Both the position numbers and the translations under genes were made by a program. The notes below the pieces were generated by a model. It did no database searches, had not been told where the DNA came from, and saw only the letters and a program-made list of their open reading frames with translations. Below are positions 41,002 to 50,034 of a stretch of 64,000 nucleotides of DNA, piece after piece. Within the stretch, counting starts at the first letter, position 1. Each line of letters starts with the position of its first letter. The stretch is from Rhizobium sp. R711 (GTDB taxonomy: Bacteria > Pseudomonadota > Alphaproteobacteria > Rhizobiales > Rhizobiaceae): positions 150,118 to 214,117 of the forward strand of contig NZ_LOKZ01000003.1 in the NCBI RefSeq assembly GCF_002211365.1. Direction: 5' to 3'.

Positions 41002-42237
41002 TCAGCCTTTCGTAAGGGTAATGAAGTCCGTTCCTTCGCCGGTCTCGATTCCGAGGCCGGTGTCGGAGATTGTCAGTGTCGAGCCCGTGGTCAACATGGT
41101 GTCGATCTTGCGCCGTGTCTCCTCGGGAATATCGATACGGCTCAAGGCGTTGGCGATCGGTGTGCCTGATATGATCGAGCTTTCGAGGCTGCTGATGCCG
41201 AGCCGGGTCATGGTTGCGCGCGAGAGTGTGCTGGGGAGCGTTGCCCCCATCCAGTCCGCCGAGCCGGTTTCGAAATCGACGTTGTGGACAAAGAAGAAGT
41301 GCGTGCCGAGGGCAAGTCCAGGGTTCTCAATCGAGATCGGCGCCTCAAGAATCGGCTCAAAACCCTGGCGGATCAGGATAACGCCATTCGGTGGCGTTCC
41401 CTTGCCGGCCGCGGCATAGACTGCCCTGATGAGTGCGTCACTCGTTGGTGACTTTTCTGCCGCGGGCTCCACCGGATACCTCAGTTTGAAGTCGCTGATT
41501 GCCTGCAGCGTTGCCGACCCGAGGAAACCATCGGGTTCACCTGCGGCAAAGCCAAGCTCATTCAGGTAGGTCTGAAGGTCGATGACCTCCTCTCGGAGAC
41601 TGCGGCGCGTTATGAGAATGCGGATCGGCGTGTCGTTTGTCGGCCCCGTTGCCGCCGGCGTATCAGGAGATGGTAGTGCGACTTCGTTCATGGCGACCTG
41701 AACGGGCGCTTGCCCGATTGCCGGCCTCAGCGAAGCGTCGGAAAGCAGTGCTGGAGGTTCCGGCACGTCCGGCCGGAAGAGCATCGGGTGATCGATCGGT
41801 TCGGGCGTGAGTTCGGCGTCGGTTATGACAACGGGAACGCCCATCGTCGTCATCTTGTAGAGCTGCTTGGCGAAGGCTGCCGGCATGCGGACGCAGCCGT
41901 GTGATGCAGGGTAGCGCGGTACGGAATTGGACTCGTGAAGCGCGATGCCGGACCAGGTCAGCCTCTGCATGAAGGGCATCGGCGCAGCCGAATAGATATT
42001 GGACTCGTGATATTTCTGCTTCTCGATGACCGAGAAGATGCCACTCGGCGTGCTATGGCCAGGTTTCCCCGTCGACACCTTCGAGGTCGCCACGACCTCG
42101 GTGCCATTATAGAGCGTAAGCGACTGCGCATCCTTCGATACGAAGATCTGCAGCGTGCGTGAATCCGCGGCAACCGCCGGGTACACGAGCGCGGTGGCCG
42201 ACAGCAAGCCGAGGCCTAAAACGAGACGCGACAACAT
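41002..42237 (-). CDS. L,D-transpeptidase with peptidoglycan-binding domain
   Basis: A 411-residue exported enzyme of the YkuD family, making 3-3 cross-links in peptidoglycan or attaching outer-membrane proteins to it. A signal peptide (MLSRLVLGLGLLSATALVYP) precedes the catalytic domain at residues about 28-140 with His101 and the motif SHGCVRMP (Cys115). A PG_binding_1 domain is near residues 215-265 (LNELGFAAGEPDGFLG). The ATG at 42237 is preferred to an in-frame TTG three codons upstream; neither has a strong ribosome binding site. It is convergent with dnaE1, 2 bases apart, with no terminator between. Confidence 0.92.
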   Translation of the reverse strand: MLSRLVLGLGLLSATALVYPAVAADSRTLQIFVSKDAQSLTLYNGTEVVATSKVSTGKPGHSTPSGIFSVIEKQKYHESNIYSAAPMPFMQRLTWSGIALHESNSVPRYPASHGCVRMPAAFAKQLYKMTTMGVPVVITDAELTPEPIDHPMLFRPDVPEPPALLSDASLRPAIGQAPVQVAMNEVALPSPDTPAATGPTNDTPIRILITRRSLREEVIDLQTYLNELGFAAGEPDGFLGSATLQAISDFKLRYPVEPAAEKSPTSDALIRAVYAAAGKGTPPNGVILIRQGFEPILEAPISIENPGLALGTHFFFVHNVDFETGSADWMGATLPSTLSRATMTRLGISSLESSIISGTPIANALSRIDIPEETRRKIDTMLTTGSTLTISDTGLGIETGEGTDFITLTKG

Positions 42238-42331
42238 ATGACTCAACCGATACGCAATACTTGAAGCACCAGCCTAGCCGCCGAAGCTTAAGGAAAACTT
42301 GAAATAACGGAGGTTGAAGCAGGCTCACATA

Positions 42332-43621
42332 CTAGTGATCGCGCTTGCCGCCAAAGGTGTATCCGGTCTGGACGGTGCCTTTTCCGAACTTGTCGCGAAG
42401 CTTGTCCATTGCAGCTTCGGCGGCTGCCCTGCGGCCCGATTGTACGTCGATAAGGTCGGGCGGATCAGCGCGCGCGGGATCGCAAAGATCAGTCACGCCG
42501 ATCCCGATCAGCCGAAACTTCGTACCGTCCGTCTCCTTCTCCAGGAGTTCCAGCCCCGTACGGAATATCCGGTCGGCAAGCTGGGTCGGGTCTTCGAGCT
42601 TGCGATTGCGGGTGCGCAACTTGAAGTCCGCCGTCTTCATTTTCAGAACTACCGTCCGACCAGCGATATCGTGCTTCTTCAGCCGCCAGGAAACTTTTTC
42701 CGAAAGGGTGCGGAGAATCGGAACGAGTTCGTCATAGCGGGAAATATCATCGAAGAAGGTCGTTTCGGACGAAACGCTTTTTGCTGCGTCGTTCAAATGG
42801 ACCTCGCGGTCGTCGATGCCGCGCGCGAGGCGTGCAAGCCGCTGCCCCATGCTGCCGTATCGGCGCATGAGGTCGCTTTCCTCCATTGTCTGCAATTGGC
42901 CGATCGTTCGGATGCCGTCTGCCTCGAGCGTTGCAGCAAACGCCTTGCCGACACCCCAGATCGTCGTCACCGGTCGCGGCGCAAGGAAGGAAACGGCCTC
43001 CTCCCGACCGATGACAGAGAAGCCTCTCGGCTTCTGCAGGTCGGACGCGACCTTGGCGAGAAATTTGCAGTAGGAAAGGCCGACGGAGATGGTGATGCCG
43101 ATCTCCTTCTCGATCCGCTGAACGAACTTGGCGAGCGTGCGCGCCGGCGGATCGTGATGCAGCCGCTCGGTTCCACCAAGCTCCAGGAACGCCTCGTCGA
43201 TGGAAAGCGGCTGAACCAACGGCGTCAGCTCCTCCATCAACGTGCGGACCTCCCGTCCGACCTTGATGTATTTTTCCATGTCGGGCCTGATGACGACCGC
43301 CTGCGGGCAGGCCTCCAGAGCCTTGAACATCGGCATTGCCGAGCGAACGCCATGGATGCGCGCGATATAGCAAGCGGTCGAGACCACCCCACGCTTTCCG
43401 CCACCGATGATAACGGGCTTGTCGGCGAGTTCCGGATTGTCACGCTTCTCGATCGCTGCATAGAAGGCGTCACAATCGATGTGCGCCAGGGTCAGCTCGT
43501 AGAGCTCCTTATGCCGCACAACACGAGGACTTCCGCACGCAGCGCAACGGCGCGTTTCAGCTTTCTGCTCGGCAAGGCAGTCGCGACAGAAGCCGGGTGT
43601 CTTGGCGTAGGCAGGTGTCAT
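42332..43621 (-). CDS. dinB: DNA polymerase IV with N-terminal zinc-finger-like extension
   Basis: A 429-residue Y-family translesion polymerase. The catalytic motifs are [12 protein letters not shown] (Asp49, Asp51) and [10 protein letters not shown], followed by the thumb and little-finger domains. E. coli Pol IV begins at the equivalent of residue 44; here the extra N terminus carries Cys12, Cys15, Cys26 and Cys29 (FCRDC...RRCAACG), spaced like a zinc ribbon. A LexA box lies 6 bases upstream of the start codon, so SOS induction is expected. The ATG at 43621 is chosen over a longer frame that would run through the box. The C terminus has no obvious clamp-binding pentapeptide. Confidence 0.94.
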   Translation of the reverse strand: MTPAYAKTPGFCRDCLAEQKAETRRCAACGSPRVVRHKELYELTLAHIDCDAFYAAIEKRDNPELADKPVIIGGGKRGVVSTACYIARIHGVRSAMPMFKALEACPQAVVIRPDMEKYIKVGREVRTLMEELTPLVQPLSIDEAFLELGGTERLHHDPPARTLAKFVQRIEKEIGITISVGLSYCKFLAKVASDLQKPRGFSVIGREEAVSFLAPRPVTTIWGVGKAFAATLEADGIRTIGQLQTMEESDLMRRYGSMGQRLARLARGIDDREVHLNDAAKSVSSETTFFDDISRYDELVPILRTLSEKVSWRLKKHDIAGRTVVLKMKTADFKLRTRNRKLEDPTQLADRIFRTGLELLEKETDGTKFRLIGIGVTDLCDPARADPPDLIDVQSGRRAAAEAAMDKLRDKFGKGTVQTGYTFGGKRDH

Positions 43622-43626
43622 GGCAA

Positions 43627-43641
43627 GAACAAAGATTGAAC
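43627..43641 (-). promoter_or_regulatory. LexA (SOS) box of dinB
   Basis: GAAC-AAAGATT-GAAC, an exact GAAC-N7-GAAC match, lies immediately before the dinB start codon and 56 bases from the divergent acetyltransferase start. It probably overlaps the dinB transcription start. Confidence 0.82.
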
Positions 43642-43696
43642 ATTGCAACATTAGCCTCTAAGCTTTTGAGACTCAAGACAGGCTGGGAGGTTTGCA

Positions 43697-44287
43697 TTGG
43701 ATATCGATCTCCGTTTCGAGCCGGTGACCGCAGACCGCTGGAGTGACTTCGAGCGGCTTTTCGGTCCCCGAGGAGCCTTTTATGATTGCTGGTGTGTTGC
43801 GCTTCGCTTGCCTCATGCCGTCCGCACGAAGATGGAGCCGGATGAGCGAAAATCGCACATGCTCGGTCGGATCGCCGTTGGGCCGCCGCCTGGCATCCTG
43901 GCCTATGCCGCCGATGACGAGCCGGTCGCCTGGGTTCAGGTCGGGCCACGGTACGACGTGCCGCAATTCAATTCGCCGCGAACCGTGTCCCGGCCAGTGA
44001 AAGACGAGGATGCGCACGATCCGTCATTCTGGGCCGTGAGTTGTTTCTTCCTGACGTCTCGTTTGCGGGGGCAGGGGCTCAGCCATCGTCTGCTCGCGGG
44101 TGCGGTCGACCATGCGCGGCGCCACGGTGCCCGCTACATCGAGGGCTGTCCGATTGACCACGTCAAGCAATCGAAGTCGGTGACGCTCTGTACCGGATCG
44201 ACCGCGATTTTCGATGCGGCTGGATTTGAAACCGTGGCAAAGAGAAAGGATGGTCGGCCGCTCATGCGGCTGGATTTGCGCTCGTAA
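43697..44287 (+). CDS. GNAT-family N-acetyltransferase
   Basis: A 196-residue protein of the acetyl-CoA-dependent transferase superfamily. The acetyl-CoA loop is RLRGQGLSHRLLAGAVDHAR near residues 117-136, preceded by the strand FWAVSCFFL. The N-terminal part has YDCWCVALRLP, seen in a rhizobial subgroup with unknown acceptor. The TTG start at 43697 is taken because GGGAGG sits 6 bases before it and the next ATG would remove a quarter of the protein. It is divergent from dinB and overlaps the end of the HAD gene by 26 bases. Confidence 0.82.
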   Translation: MDIDLRFEPVTADRWSDFERLFGPRGAFYDCWCVALRLPHAVRTKMEPDERKSHMLGRIAVGPPPGILAYAADDEPVAWVQVGPRYDVPQFNSPRTVSRPVKDEDAHDPSFWAVSCFFLTSRLRGQGLSHRLLAGAVDHARRHGARYIEGCPIDHVKQSKSVTLCTGSTAIFDAAGFETVAKRKDGRPLMRLDLRS

Positions 44288-44933
44288 GAACATCCGCCGC
44301 GAAATGTGCCCTTAGCAGCTCAGCGGCATGGTCCCAACCAGTAGCCGCGACGATGTTGCCAACTGGCGGTGGTGCGAATGGCTTGAAATCGGCATTGGCC
44401 ATCATGCTCAGGAGCAGGCAGTCGGGCACATGATCGGCAACGGAAAGGAGATTGCGTTGCATATCATCGATGAAGGCGACCGGGAGGCTTCGGCGATCAT
44501 GGAGCCTCGCAACGACCGGTCCTTTGGCCTCTTCCGTGGCGATCAGGTCGAAGGAGAGGTGAAGCTGGTTGAGAAATTCGCGCCGGATGCCATGGTGCCG
44601 AGGTGGCATCGCGGTCAGGAAGACGATGTCGGCGTCGGCCGAAAGCGACTGCAGTGTTTCGACGGCCTTTTCCGCTGGCTTCTGCCAGATGTGCTGGTTC
44701 GCGAAGAATATTTCCTCAAACGAATCGACCGCCGCTTTATCCAACTCGCTGCCATCGAGCAGAGAGACGATGTTGCCATAGAGGCGGAACGACCGTGGCA
44801 GGAGGTCATAGCTGTGCGAGCGCAGGAAAGCCGTAAACGGAGTGAGAAACTCGAGAACCACTTCATCGATGTCGCAGACGACCAAGGGCCGGTCGCGGAG
44901 GCGCACCTGGCTAACGTTGGTAGCAATATTCAT
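44262..44933 (-). CDS. HAD-superfamily hydrolase-like protein
   Basis: A 223-residue protein. Motif I is VVCDIDEVVLEF with Asp21 as nucleophile and Asp23 as acid/base; motif II is IVFLTAMPP; later VAFIDDMQRNL supplies the acidic pair. This is the haloacid-dehalogenase fold, usually a phosphatase; the substrate is not known. The ATG at 44933 is selected since the frame upstream overlaps the DUF3572 gene and is not conserved in type. Stop and start of the two genes are 2 bases apart, so they form an operon. Confidence 0.78.
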   Translation of the reverse strand: MNIATNVSQVRLRDRPLVVCDIDEVVLEFLTPFTAFLRSHSYDLLPRSFRLYGNIVSLLDGSELDKAAVDSFEEIFFANQHIWQKPAEKAVETLQSLSADADIVFLTAMPPRHHGIRREFLNQLHLSFDLIATEEAKGPVVARLHDRRSLPVAFIDDMQRNLLSVADHVPDCLLLSMMANADFKPFAPPPVGNIVAATGWDHAAELLRAHFAADVLTSANPAA

Positions 44934-44935
44934 GC

Positions 44936-45244
44936 TCAATATTCTCCCGACCCAAGTCCCGGTGGCGAAAAGTGCAGCCATGCCGCATTCAAAGCGTCGG
45001 GCGCGGTGCCGGTCGCCTGGCAAAAGGCCATCGCCGTCGGCTCATGCTGCATGATGAAATCCATCATGCCCGAAAGAAACCCGGGATCGTTGATCGCGTG
45101 GCGGACCTGTGTGGGCTCGACGCCGGTCAATGCAAGGAAGCGGCTGAACAAATCCGGTTCGTTGGCAAGCCAGGCAAGAACGGCGATCGCGGTCTGCTGC
45201 GGATCGGCTGCGAGTTGTTTCGAAGTCTTGAAGTTGCTTTGCAT
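44936..45244 (-). CDS. DUF3572 family protein
   Basis: A 102-residue helical protein of unknown function. The core AIAVLAWLANEPDLFSRFLA and the later ATGTAPDALNAAW fit DUF3572, a short family limited to alphaproteobacteria. It is divergent from divK, as remembered for other rhizobia, and co-transcribed with the HAD protein. Its proximity to divK-pleD is the only clue to its role. Confidence 0.8.
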   Translation of the reverse strand: MQSNFKTSKQLAADPQQTAIAVLAWLANEPDLFSRFLALTGVEPTQVRHAINDPGFLSGMMDFIMQHEPTAMAFCQATGTAPDALNAAWLHFSPPGLGSGEY

Positions 45245-45376
45245 TTCTCTGGGTAAGTTACCTATTTTTCAACCAAATACCGATAGTGTGCAGCCATCGG
45301 TTCTATGGAACCATGCCATCGCAGAAGTCTTCTTCATGCGGGGAAGCGGTACCAGAACGGACGTAGGACGCGTGTC

Positions 45377-45748
45377 ATGCCCAAGCAGGTGATGATTGTA
45401 GAAGATAACGAGCTCAACATGAAGCTCTTTCGCGACCTCATCGAGGCGTCTGGCTACACGACAATCCAGACCCGAAACGGCATGGAAGCGCTCGATCTCG
45501 CGCGTAAATACCGGCCCGATCTGATTCTGATGGACATTCAGCTCCCCGAAGTTTCTGGTCTCGAGGTCACCAAATGGCTGAAGGAAGACGATGACCTGCA
45601 CGTCATTCCTGTTATCGCCGTTACGGCATTTGCCATGAAGGGGGACGAGGAACGCATCCGCCAGGGCGGTTGCGAGGCCTATGTCTCCAAACCCATTTCA
45701 GTTCCCAAATTCATTGAGACGATCAAGACCTATCTGGGCGATGCCTGA
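45377..45748 (+). CDS. divK: Single-domain response regulator DivK
   Basis: A 123-residue receiver domain with no output domain. The phosphoacceptor is Asp53 in [13 protein letters not shown], with the acidic pair in MIVEDNE and Lys in YVSKPIS. In Caulobacter and rhizobia DivK is phosphorylated by DivJ-type kinases and dephosphorylated by PleC, and controls CtrA through DivL and CckA; it is essential in S. meliloti. The ATG at 45377 follows AGGAC. It precedes pleD by 18 bases, which supports assignment as DivK rather than a generic CheY-like protein. Confidence 0.94.
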   Translation: MPKQVMIVEDNELNMKLFRDLIEASGYTTIQTRNGMEALDLARKYRPDLILMDIQLPEVSGLEVTKWLKEDDDLHVIPVIAVTAFAMKGDEERIRQGGCEAYVSKPISVPKFIETIKTYLGDA

Positions 45749-45766
45749 CGCATCGGAAAGAAGCCT

Positions 45767-47137
45767 ATGACTGCGCGCATTCTGGTGGTTGATGACATTC
45801 CGGCCAACGTCAAGTTGCTTGAGGCGCGGCTGGTGGCCGAGTATTTCGACGTATTGACCGCGAGCGACGGCTATCAAGCGCTGGCAACATGCGAGCGCAA
45901 CCAGGTCGATCTTGTCCTTCTCGATATCATGATGCCGGGGATGGACGGTTTCGAGGTGTGCGAGCGCCTGAAGGCCAATCCCAAGACCTCGCACATACCC
46001 GTCGTCATGGTGACGGCGTTGGATCAGTCGTCCGACCGAGTCCGTGGCCTGAAGGCTGGCGCCGATGACTTTCTCACCAAGCCGGTCAATGACCTTCAGC
46101 TGATTTCGCGGGTTAAGAGCCTCTTGCGGCTGAAGACGCTCAGCGACGAATTGCGCATTCGCGCGGAAACCGCCCATACAATGGGGATCGATGAGCTTCT
46201 GCGCTCGAGCGAGGGCCGGGGCGACGAATCAGGCCAGGTGCTGCTGGTCGATGGGCGTGCCAGTTCCCAGGAACGCATCATCAAGGCGCTGAAACCCGTC
46301 GCCGATGTCTCCGCAATCTCCGATCCGCAGGCGGCTATCTTCGAGGCTTCGGAAAGTCCGTTTGAACTGGTCATCGTCAACGCCAATTTCGACGGCTACG
46401 ATCCGCTGCGCCTGTGCTCACAGCTTCGTTCGCTGGAGCGCACGCGTTTTCTGCCGATCCTGATTATCACCGAGCAGGGCGACGATGACATGGTGATCCG
46501 GGCGCTCGAGCTCGGCGTCAACGACTATATCGTTCGGCCGGTTGATCCCAACGAACTTGTGGCACGTAGCCTCACCCAGATGCGCCGCAAGCGCTACAAC
46601 GATCGCCTGCGCGCGAGTGTCAAGCAGACAATCGAGCTTGCCGTCACGGATCCGCTGACCGGGCTCAGCAACCGCCGCTACCTGGATAATCACCTGAGCA
46701 CTCTGTTCAATCGCTCGATGGCGCGCGGGCGTCCGCTATCTGTGCTGATTACAGATATCGATCGGTTTAAGCAGGTCAACGACACCTATGGGCATGACGC
46801 CGGGGATGACGTACTGCGGGAGTTCGCGAACCGCATTCGCTCCACCGTCCGCGGCGCCGATCTTGCGTGCCGCTACGGCGGTGAGGAATTCGTGGTGGTG
46901 ATGCCCGACACCTCGCCCGAGGTGGCCGCGACCGTCGCGGAGCGATTGCGTTCTGTGGTCGAAACGACACCGTTCCAGCTGAAGTCATCGGGGCAGGAGT
47001 TGAGCGTGACTGCCTCCTTCGGCATATCGTCGCGGATCTCATCGGTCATCACGCCGGGGCAGCTGATGAAGCAGGCGGATCTGGCACTCTACGAGGCAAA
47101 AACGGGCGGTCGAAATCGGGTTGTTGCCGCCGCCTGA
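45767..47137 (+). CDS. pleD: Response regulator diguanylate cyclase PleD
   Basis: A 456-residue protein with two receiver domains and a GGDEF domain. Receiver 1 (residues 1-120) has Asp53 in LVLLDIMMPGMDG. Receiver 2 (about 150-275) has Asn at the equivalent place (VIVNANFDGYD), so it is an adaptor that aids dimerisation. The cyclase domain starts DPLTGLSNRRYLDNHL, has RYGGEEFVVVMP as its active site and RGAD as the inhibitory c-di-GMP site. It makes c-di-GMP from two GTP once phosphorylated. It probably shares a transcript with divK. Confidence 0.96.
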   Translation: MTARILVVDDIPANVKLLEARLVAEYFDVLTASDGYQALATCERNQVDLVLLDIMMPGMDGFEVCERLKANPKTSHIPVVMVTALDQSSDRVRGLKAGADDFLTKPVNDLQLISRVKSLLRLKTLSDELRIRAETAHTMGIDELLRSSEGRGDESGQVLLVDGRASSQERIIKALKPVADVSAISDPQAAIFEASESPFELVIVNANFDGYDPLRLCSQLRSLERTRFLPILIITEQGDDDMVIRALELGVNDYIVRPVDPNELVARSLTQMRRKRYNDRLRASVKQTIELAVTDPLTGLSNRRYLDNHLSTLFNRSMARGRPLSVLITDIDRFKQVNDTYGHDAGDDVLREFANRIRSTVRGADLACRYGGEEFVVVMPDTSPEVAATVAERLRSVVETTPFQLKSSGQELSVTASFGISSRISSVITPGQLMKQADLALYEAKTGGRNRVVAAA

Positions 47138-47639
47138 GCGGGCCTTTTAGTCCGGTTTTCGCGTCATCCACAGCTATGCGGCGAGGTGCTGGAATCAAGT
47201 AGTTCGAGTAGAAAGCCGGCCAGTCGATTGCATTCCAGCTTGCTCGAAATCTATCGCTCTAAGCAATTGTCGGCGCAGGTGCGCGATAAATGTGATCATG
47301 CGTCAGGTTTAGCCGGCATTCGGCTATGTGCAGGTAATGTTCAAGTCCTGGTCTGTAGCGTCAGCAACTAACACTATTGGTCTATATTGTGGCGTTCCTT
47401 GCCAACTTTGGCGCTATTCTTGCTGTCAGGACCGAATCGAAGGTCTAGAAATTGTCCTAAAGCGGTACTTTTAACCATAGAATCAACCTCGGAAATCTAA
47501 CCATTAAGAATTTGTTGATTTTCTTTCATTTTCGAGCAAATTATCGGACCATAAGAGATAAGCACTCCCTGTGAGGAGTCCGAGATACCCCATGATGCTC
47601 AGGTCCGCCGCATCTCCTGGGTCGTGGGGTCGGTCGGCT

Positions 47640-47746
47640 GGTTTGCAACATTAAGCGGTTCCTCGTGCCGCGTTGCTTGCCGGTCGACCCCCTTTCAAGA
47701 AAACGCCGTCCTTTCCGCATTTCCGGGAGGACGGCGATTCTGTTTT
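47640..47746 (+). ncRNA. Candidate small RNA in the EcpR1 position
   Basis: Three successive hairpins on the plus strand: GCGG/CCGC around a loop with TTCCTCGTG, CTTG/CAAG enclosing GGTCGACC, and a 9-bp stem CGCCGTCCT (47704-47712) with AGGACGGCG (47728-47736) followed six bases later by TTTTT. The CCTC loop is the kind that pairs with Shine-Dalgarno sequences. As recalled, S. meliloti EcpR1 (about 101 bases, acting on dnaA and gcrA mRNA) is encoded between pleD and rpmG. The 5' end given here is approximate and no good promoter was found. Confidence 0.5.
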
Positions 47747-47779
47747 TGGGCATTGAAACCAGCGGTAAAGCCGGCAAAC

Positions 47780-47814
47780 AAAAAGGCGCGCAGCCGGTGG
47801 GCGCGCGCCTTTTT
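47780..47814 (-). terminator. Terminator of rpmG
   Basis: AAAAAGGCGCGC (47780-47791) and GCGCGCCTTTTT (47803-47814) form a 12-bp stem around an 11-base loop, with T runs at both ends. It lies 22 bases after the rpmG stop on the minus strand and could also stop plus-strand transcripts from the small RNA region. Confidence 0.8.
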
Positions 47815-47835
47815 GAAAAACATCAGATCAAGCGA

Positions 47836-48003
47836 TTACTTGATCTTGGTTTCCTTAAACTCGACGTGCTTCTTAGCAATCGGGTCGTACTTGGTCTTCG
47901 TCATCTTGTCGGTCATCGTACGGCTGTTCTTCGTCGTGACGTAGAAGAAACCGGTGTCGGCCGTCGACAGCAGCTTGATCTTGATTGTGGTAGCCTTGGC
48001 CAT
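47836..48003 (-). CDS. rpmG: 50S ribosomal protein L33
   Basis: A 55-residue ribosomal protein, [20 protein letters not shown] at the N terminus and [18 protein letters not shown] at the C terminus. There are no CxxC pairs, so this is the zinc-independent (C-minus) form. AGGA lies 5 bases before the ATG on the minus strand. It is monocistronic with its own terminator. The length and sequence are standard for rhizobia. Confidence 0.97.
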   Translation of the reverse strand: MAKATTIKIKLLSTADTGFFYVTTKNSRTMTDKMTKTKYDPIAKKHVEFKETKIK

Positions 48004-48096
48004 GGTCGTCCTGCCTTTAATAAAATGAAAGCCGTGGCAGGCCGGATAGGCTCCACGGCAAATTCTGGCGCGAAACTACGAATCCCGCCCGAAAAG

Positions 48097-49284
48097 TCAA
48101 GCCCGCTTTCGGAGGAAAAGCAGCCTCACGGCGGAAAGCAGGGCATAAAGCCCGAAGAATCCCGCGATAGCCCAGGCAAAACCGTTATTGCCGGCAACGT
48201 CGATGGCTGCGCCGATCACCTGCGGCCCGGCCACCGTGCCAACGGCGTAACAGAATACAAAGGCCGCGTTGGCTGCCGCAAGATCGGAACCTGTCAGGCG
48301 TGAACCCAGGTGGCTGAGACCCACGGTATAGAGGCCTGCGACGCACCCGCCCCAGAAGAGCAGCACGGTGGCCATCAGGATCCAGCTGTGCACGAGGACG
48401 GGCAGCATCAGCGCGCCGATCAGGCCCATGAAGGCCATCGCGGCCAGCAGCGGGCGCTTGTCCCTCATGCGGTCCGAAAGCAGGCCGACCGGAATCTGGA
48501 AGATCACGTTGCCGATTCCCATAACCGTCAGCAGCAGGGCGGCCTGCGCTTCGGTAAAGGAGGCGCGCACGGCATAGATCGGGAACAGCGCGAGGCCGCC
48601 GGCCTCAACGGCACCGAAGATAAAGACAGCAGCGGTTGCGGTTGGCACGAGGAAGACATAGCGCATGAAATGCAACTCCGGCTTCTCTTCGAGAACCGGG
48701 CTTTCGTACCGCGCGATATAGATCGGAATGGCGGCCAATAGAACGGCGCCAGCGCCGACCGCAAAGGGCAGCACGCCATCACTGCCGAGAATCGAAAAGA
48801 GCAGTGGCCCGCCTGCGAACCCGAGCGACAGCACGGTCGCATAGATACCAAGGACGAACCCACGCTTCGACGGCGGCGAGGCGGCGTTGATCCAGAATTC
48901 CGACAGGATAAACAGCGTCGTTGTCGCGCCGTGAAAGGCGAAACGCAGCGGAAACCACATCCAGAAATCCTGGGCGTAGTAGAAGCCGAGTGCGCTGATC
49001 GCTGAAATCACGACAGCCCAGATCATGGTCGGGGCGACACCGTATTTGTGCGCGAGCTTCGTGGTGATGGGCGCAGCCGCCATCGCGGCAACACCGGCCA
49101 TTGCCGTGTTTAGTCCAATAAGCGTTGAGGGAATGCCGCGTTTTTCGAGAATGATGCTGAGGAGCGGAAGTCCGAGACCGATTGCTATGCCGACGGCTGA
49201 GATGGACGAGACGGCTGCCACCAGCGAAGGCCAATGAATTTCTTCGACATCGCCTGGTGTGGTGCCGTTTCGCGGCTGAGACAT
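48097..49284 (-). CDS. MFS transporter
   Basis: A 395-residue inner-membrane protein with 12 predicted transmembrane helices in two six-helix halves. The loop between helices 2 and 3 reads TTKLAHKYGVAPTM and the equivalent loop in the second half VGLLSDRMRDKRPLL, the usual MFS signature places. It resembles YcaD-type carriers; substrate unknown. The ATG at 49284 is chosen because AAGGA lies 7 bases upstream; a GTG 13 codons earlier has no such signal. It stands alone on the minus strand downstream of nothing obvious. Confidence 0.88.
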   Translation of the reverse strand: MSQPRNGTTPGDVEEIHWPSLVAAVSSISAVGIAIGLGLPLLSIILEKRGIPSTLIGLNTAMAGVAAMAAAPITTKLAHKYGVAPTMIWAVVISAISALGFYYAQDFWMWFPLRFAFHGATTTLFILSEFWINAASPPSKRGFVLGIYATVLSLGFAGGPLLFSILGSDGVLPFAVGAGAVLLAAIPIYIARYESPVLEEKPELHFMRYVFLVPTATAAVFIFGAVEAGGLALFPIYAVRASFTEAQAALLLTVMGIGNVIFQIPVGLLSDRMRDKRPLLAAMAFMGLIGALMLPVLVHSWILMATVLLFWGGCVAGLYTVGLSHLGSRLTGSDLAAANAAFVFCYAVGTVAGPQVIGAAIDVAGNNGFAWAIAGFFGLYALLSAVRLLFLRKRA

Positions 49285-49546
49285 ATACGCATCCTTAGAG
49301 ACCTGCTGCACAGAATCGCTCACCGCGAAGCACCATAGGAAGGCACAGTCATGCCAAATCCAAGTGACGGCTGTGCTTTACAAGATGAAATGCGCTGGCG
49401 GCAATAACCTGGATGATCTTGAATGGGTATCGTCAAAGAACCTTACCGAATAAGCATGAGATTTCGCCCCGCGGAGCCGCAGCACCGTTGGGCGTGCCAC
49501 TACACGTCAATTGTGTCGTGAAGGTGAAGGGGCAGGGCGGGCACGC

Positions 49547-50002
49547 CTAGCGTTTGCGGCCCGGTATCTCGTAGGCGTCGTGATCGTCGGTGTGACCACC
49601 GAAGCCGTGCATCTTCAATGCCCATTGCAAGCCGATGACGCCGCCTTTGATCGGCTGGATGATCAGCAGCGTGGCAATCAGGGTGATGGGCGTCCAGATG
49701 GCGAATGTCAGCCAGAGTGGCATTGGCCAAACGAGGTCGGTTGCCATGTAGCCGCCGATGATGAGGTGGCCAATAACGACGATTGCGAGGTATGGCGGCA
49801 GGTCGTCCGAGCGATGGTGGTACATTGCTTCGCCGCAAGCAGCACAATTGTCCACCGGCTTCAGGAAGCTCTTGAACAGCTTGCCACTGCCGCATGCGGG
49901 GCAGGTGTTCAGCATGCCACGCTTGATAGAACGGCCGAGCGGGCGTTCCACCTCCTCGCTTCCTCCATAACGGATTGCCTGGTCGGTCGAGGTGGTCGTC
50001 AT
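49547..50002 (-). CDS. DUF983 family membrane protein
   Basis: A 151-residue protein with an N-terminal zinc-ribbon-like part, CPACGSGKLF and CAACGEAMYHH (two CxxC pairs about 20 residues apart), followed by two transmembrane helices (LAIVVIGHLIIGGYMATDLV and LTFAIWTPITLIATLLII). This is DUF983, a family common in alphaproteobacteria and of unknown function, sometimes near cytochrome oxidase genes. It is 32 bases downstream of rnr on the same strand and is probably transcribed with rnr and topA. Confidence 0.9.
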   Translation of the reverse strand: MTTTSTDQAIRYGGSEEVERPLGRSIKRGMLNTCPACGSGKLFKSFLKPVDNCAACGEAMYHHRSDDLPPYLAIVVIGHLIIGGYMATDLVWPMPLWLTFAIWTPITLIATLLIIQPIKGGVIGLQWALKMHGFGGHTDDHDAYEIPGRKR

Positions 50003-50034
50003 CGTTCGTTTCCTTTCGCGGCGTCCCTACACGC

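Larger units (their letters stand above)
47138..47835. other. Intergenic region between pleD and rpmG
   Basis: About 700 bases without a supported protein gene. The first 330 bases show no signal. TTAACCAT (47471-47478) is a CtrA half-site sequence, with CTAACCATTAAG at 47508-47519. The last third carries a chain of hairpins described as a small RNA candidate, then the rpmG terminator. An open frame at 47624-47944 overlaps rpmG and has no start signal. Confidence 0.5.

Noticed and set aside
47624..47944. A 106-codon plus-strand open frame
   Set aside because: It overlaps rpmG on the other strand, includes the rpmG terminator and has no ribosome binding site.
49500..49895. A minus-strand frame overlapping the DUF983 gene
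   Set aside because: It is another frame of the DUF983 gene; the DUF983 product has clear CxxC pairs and membrane helices.
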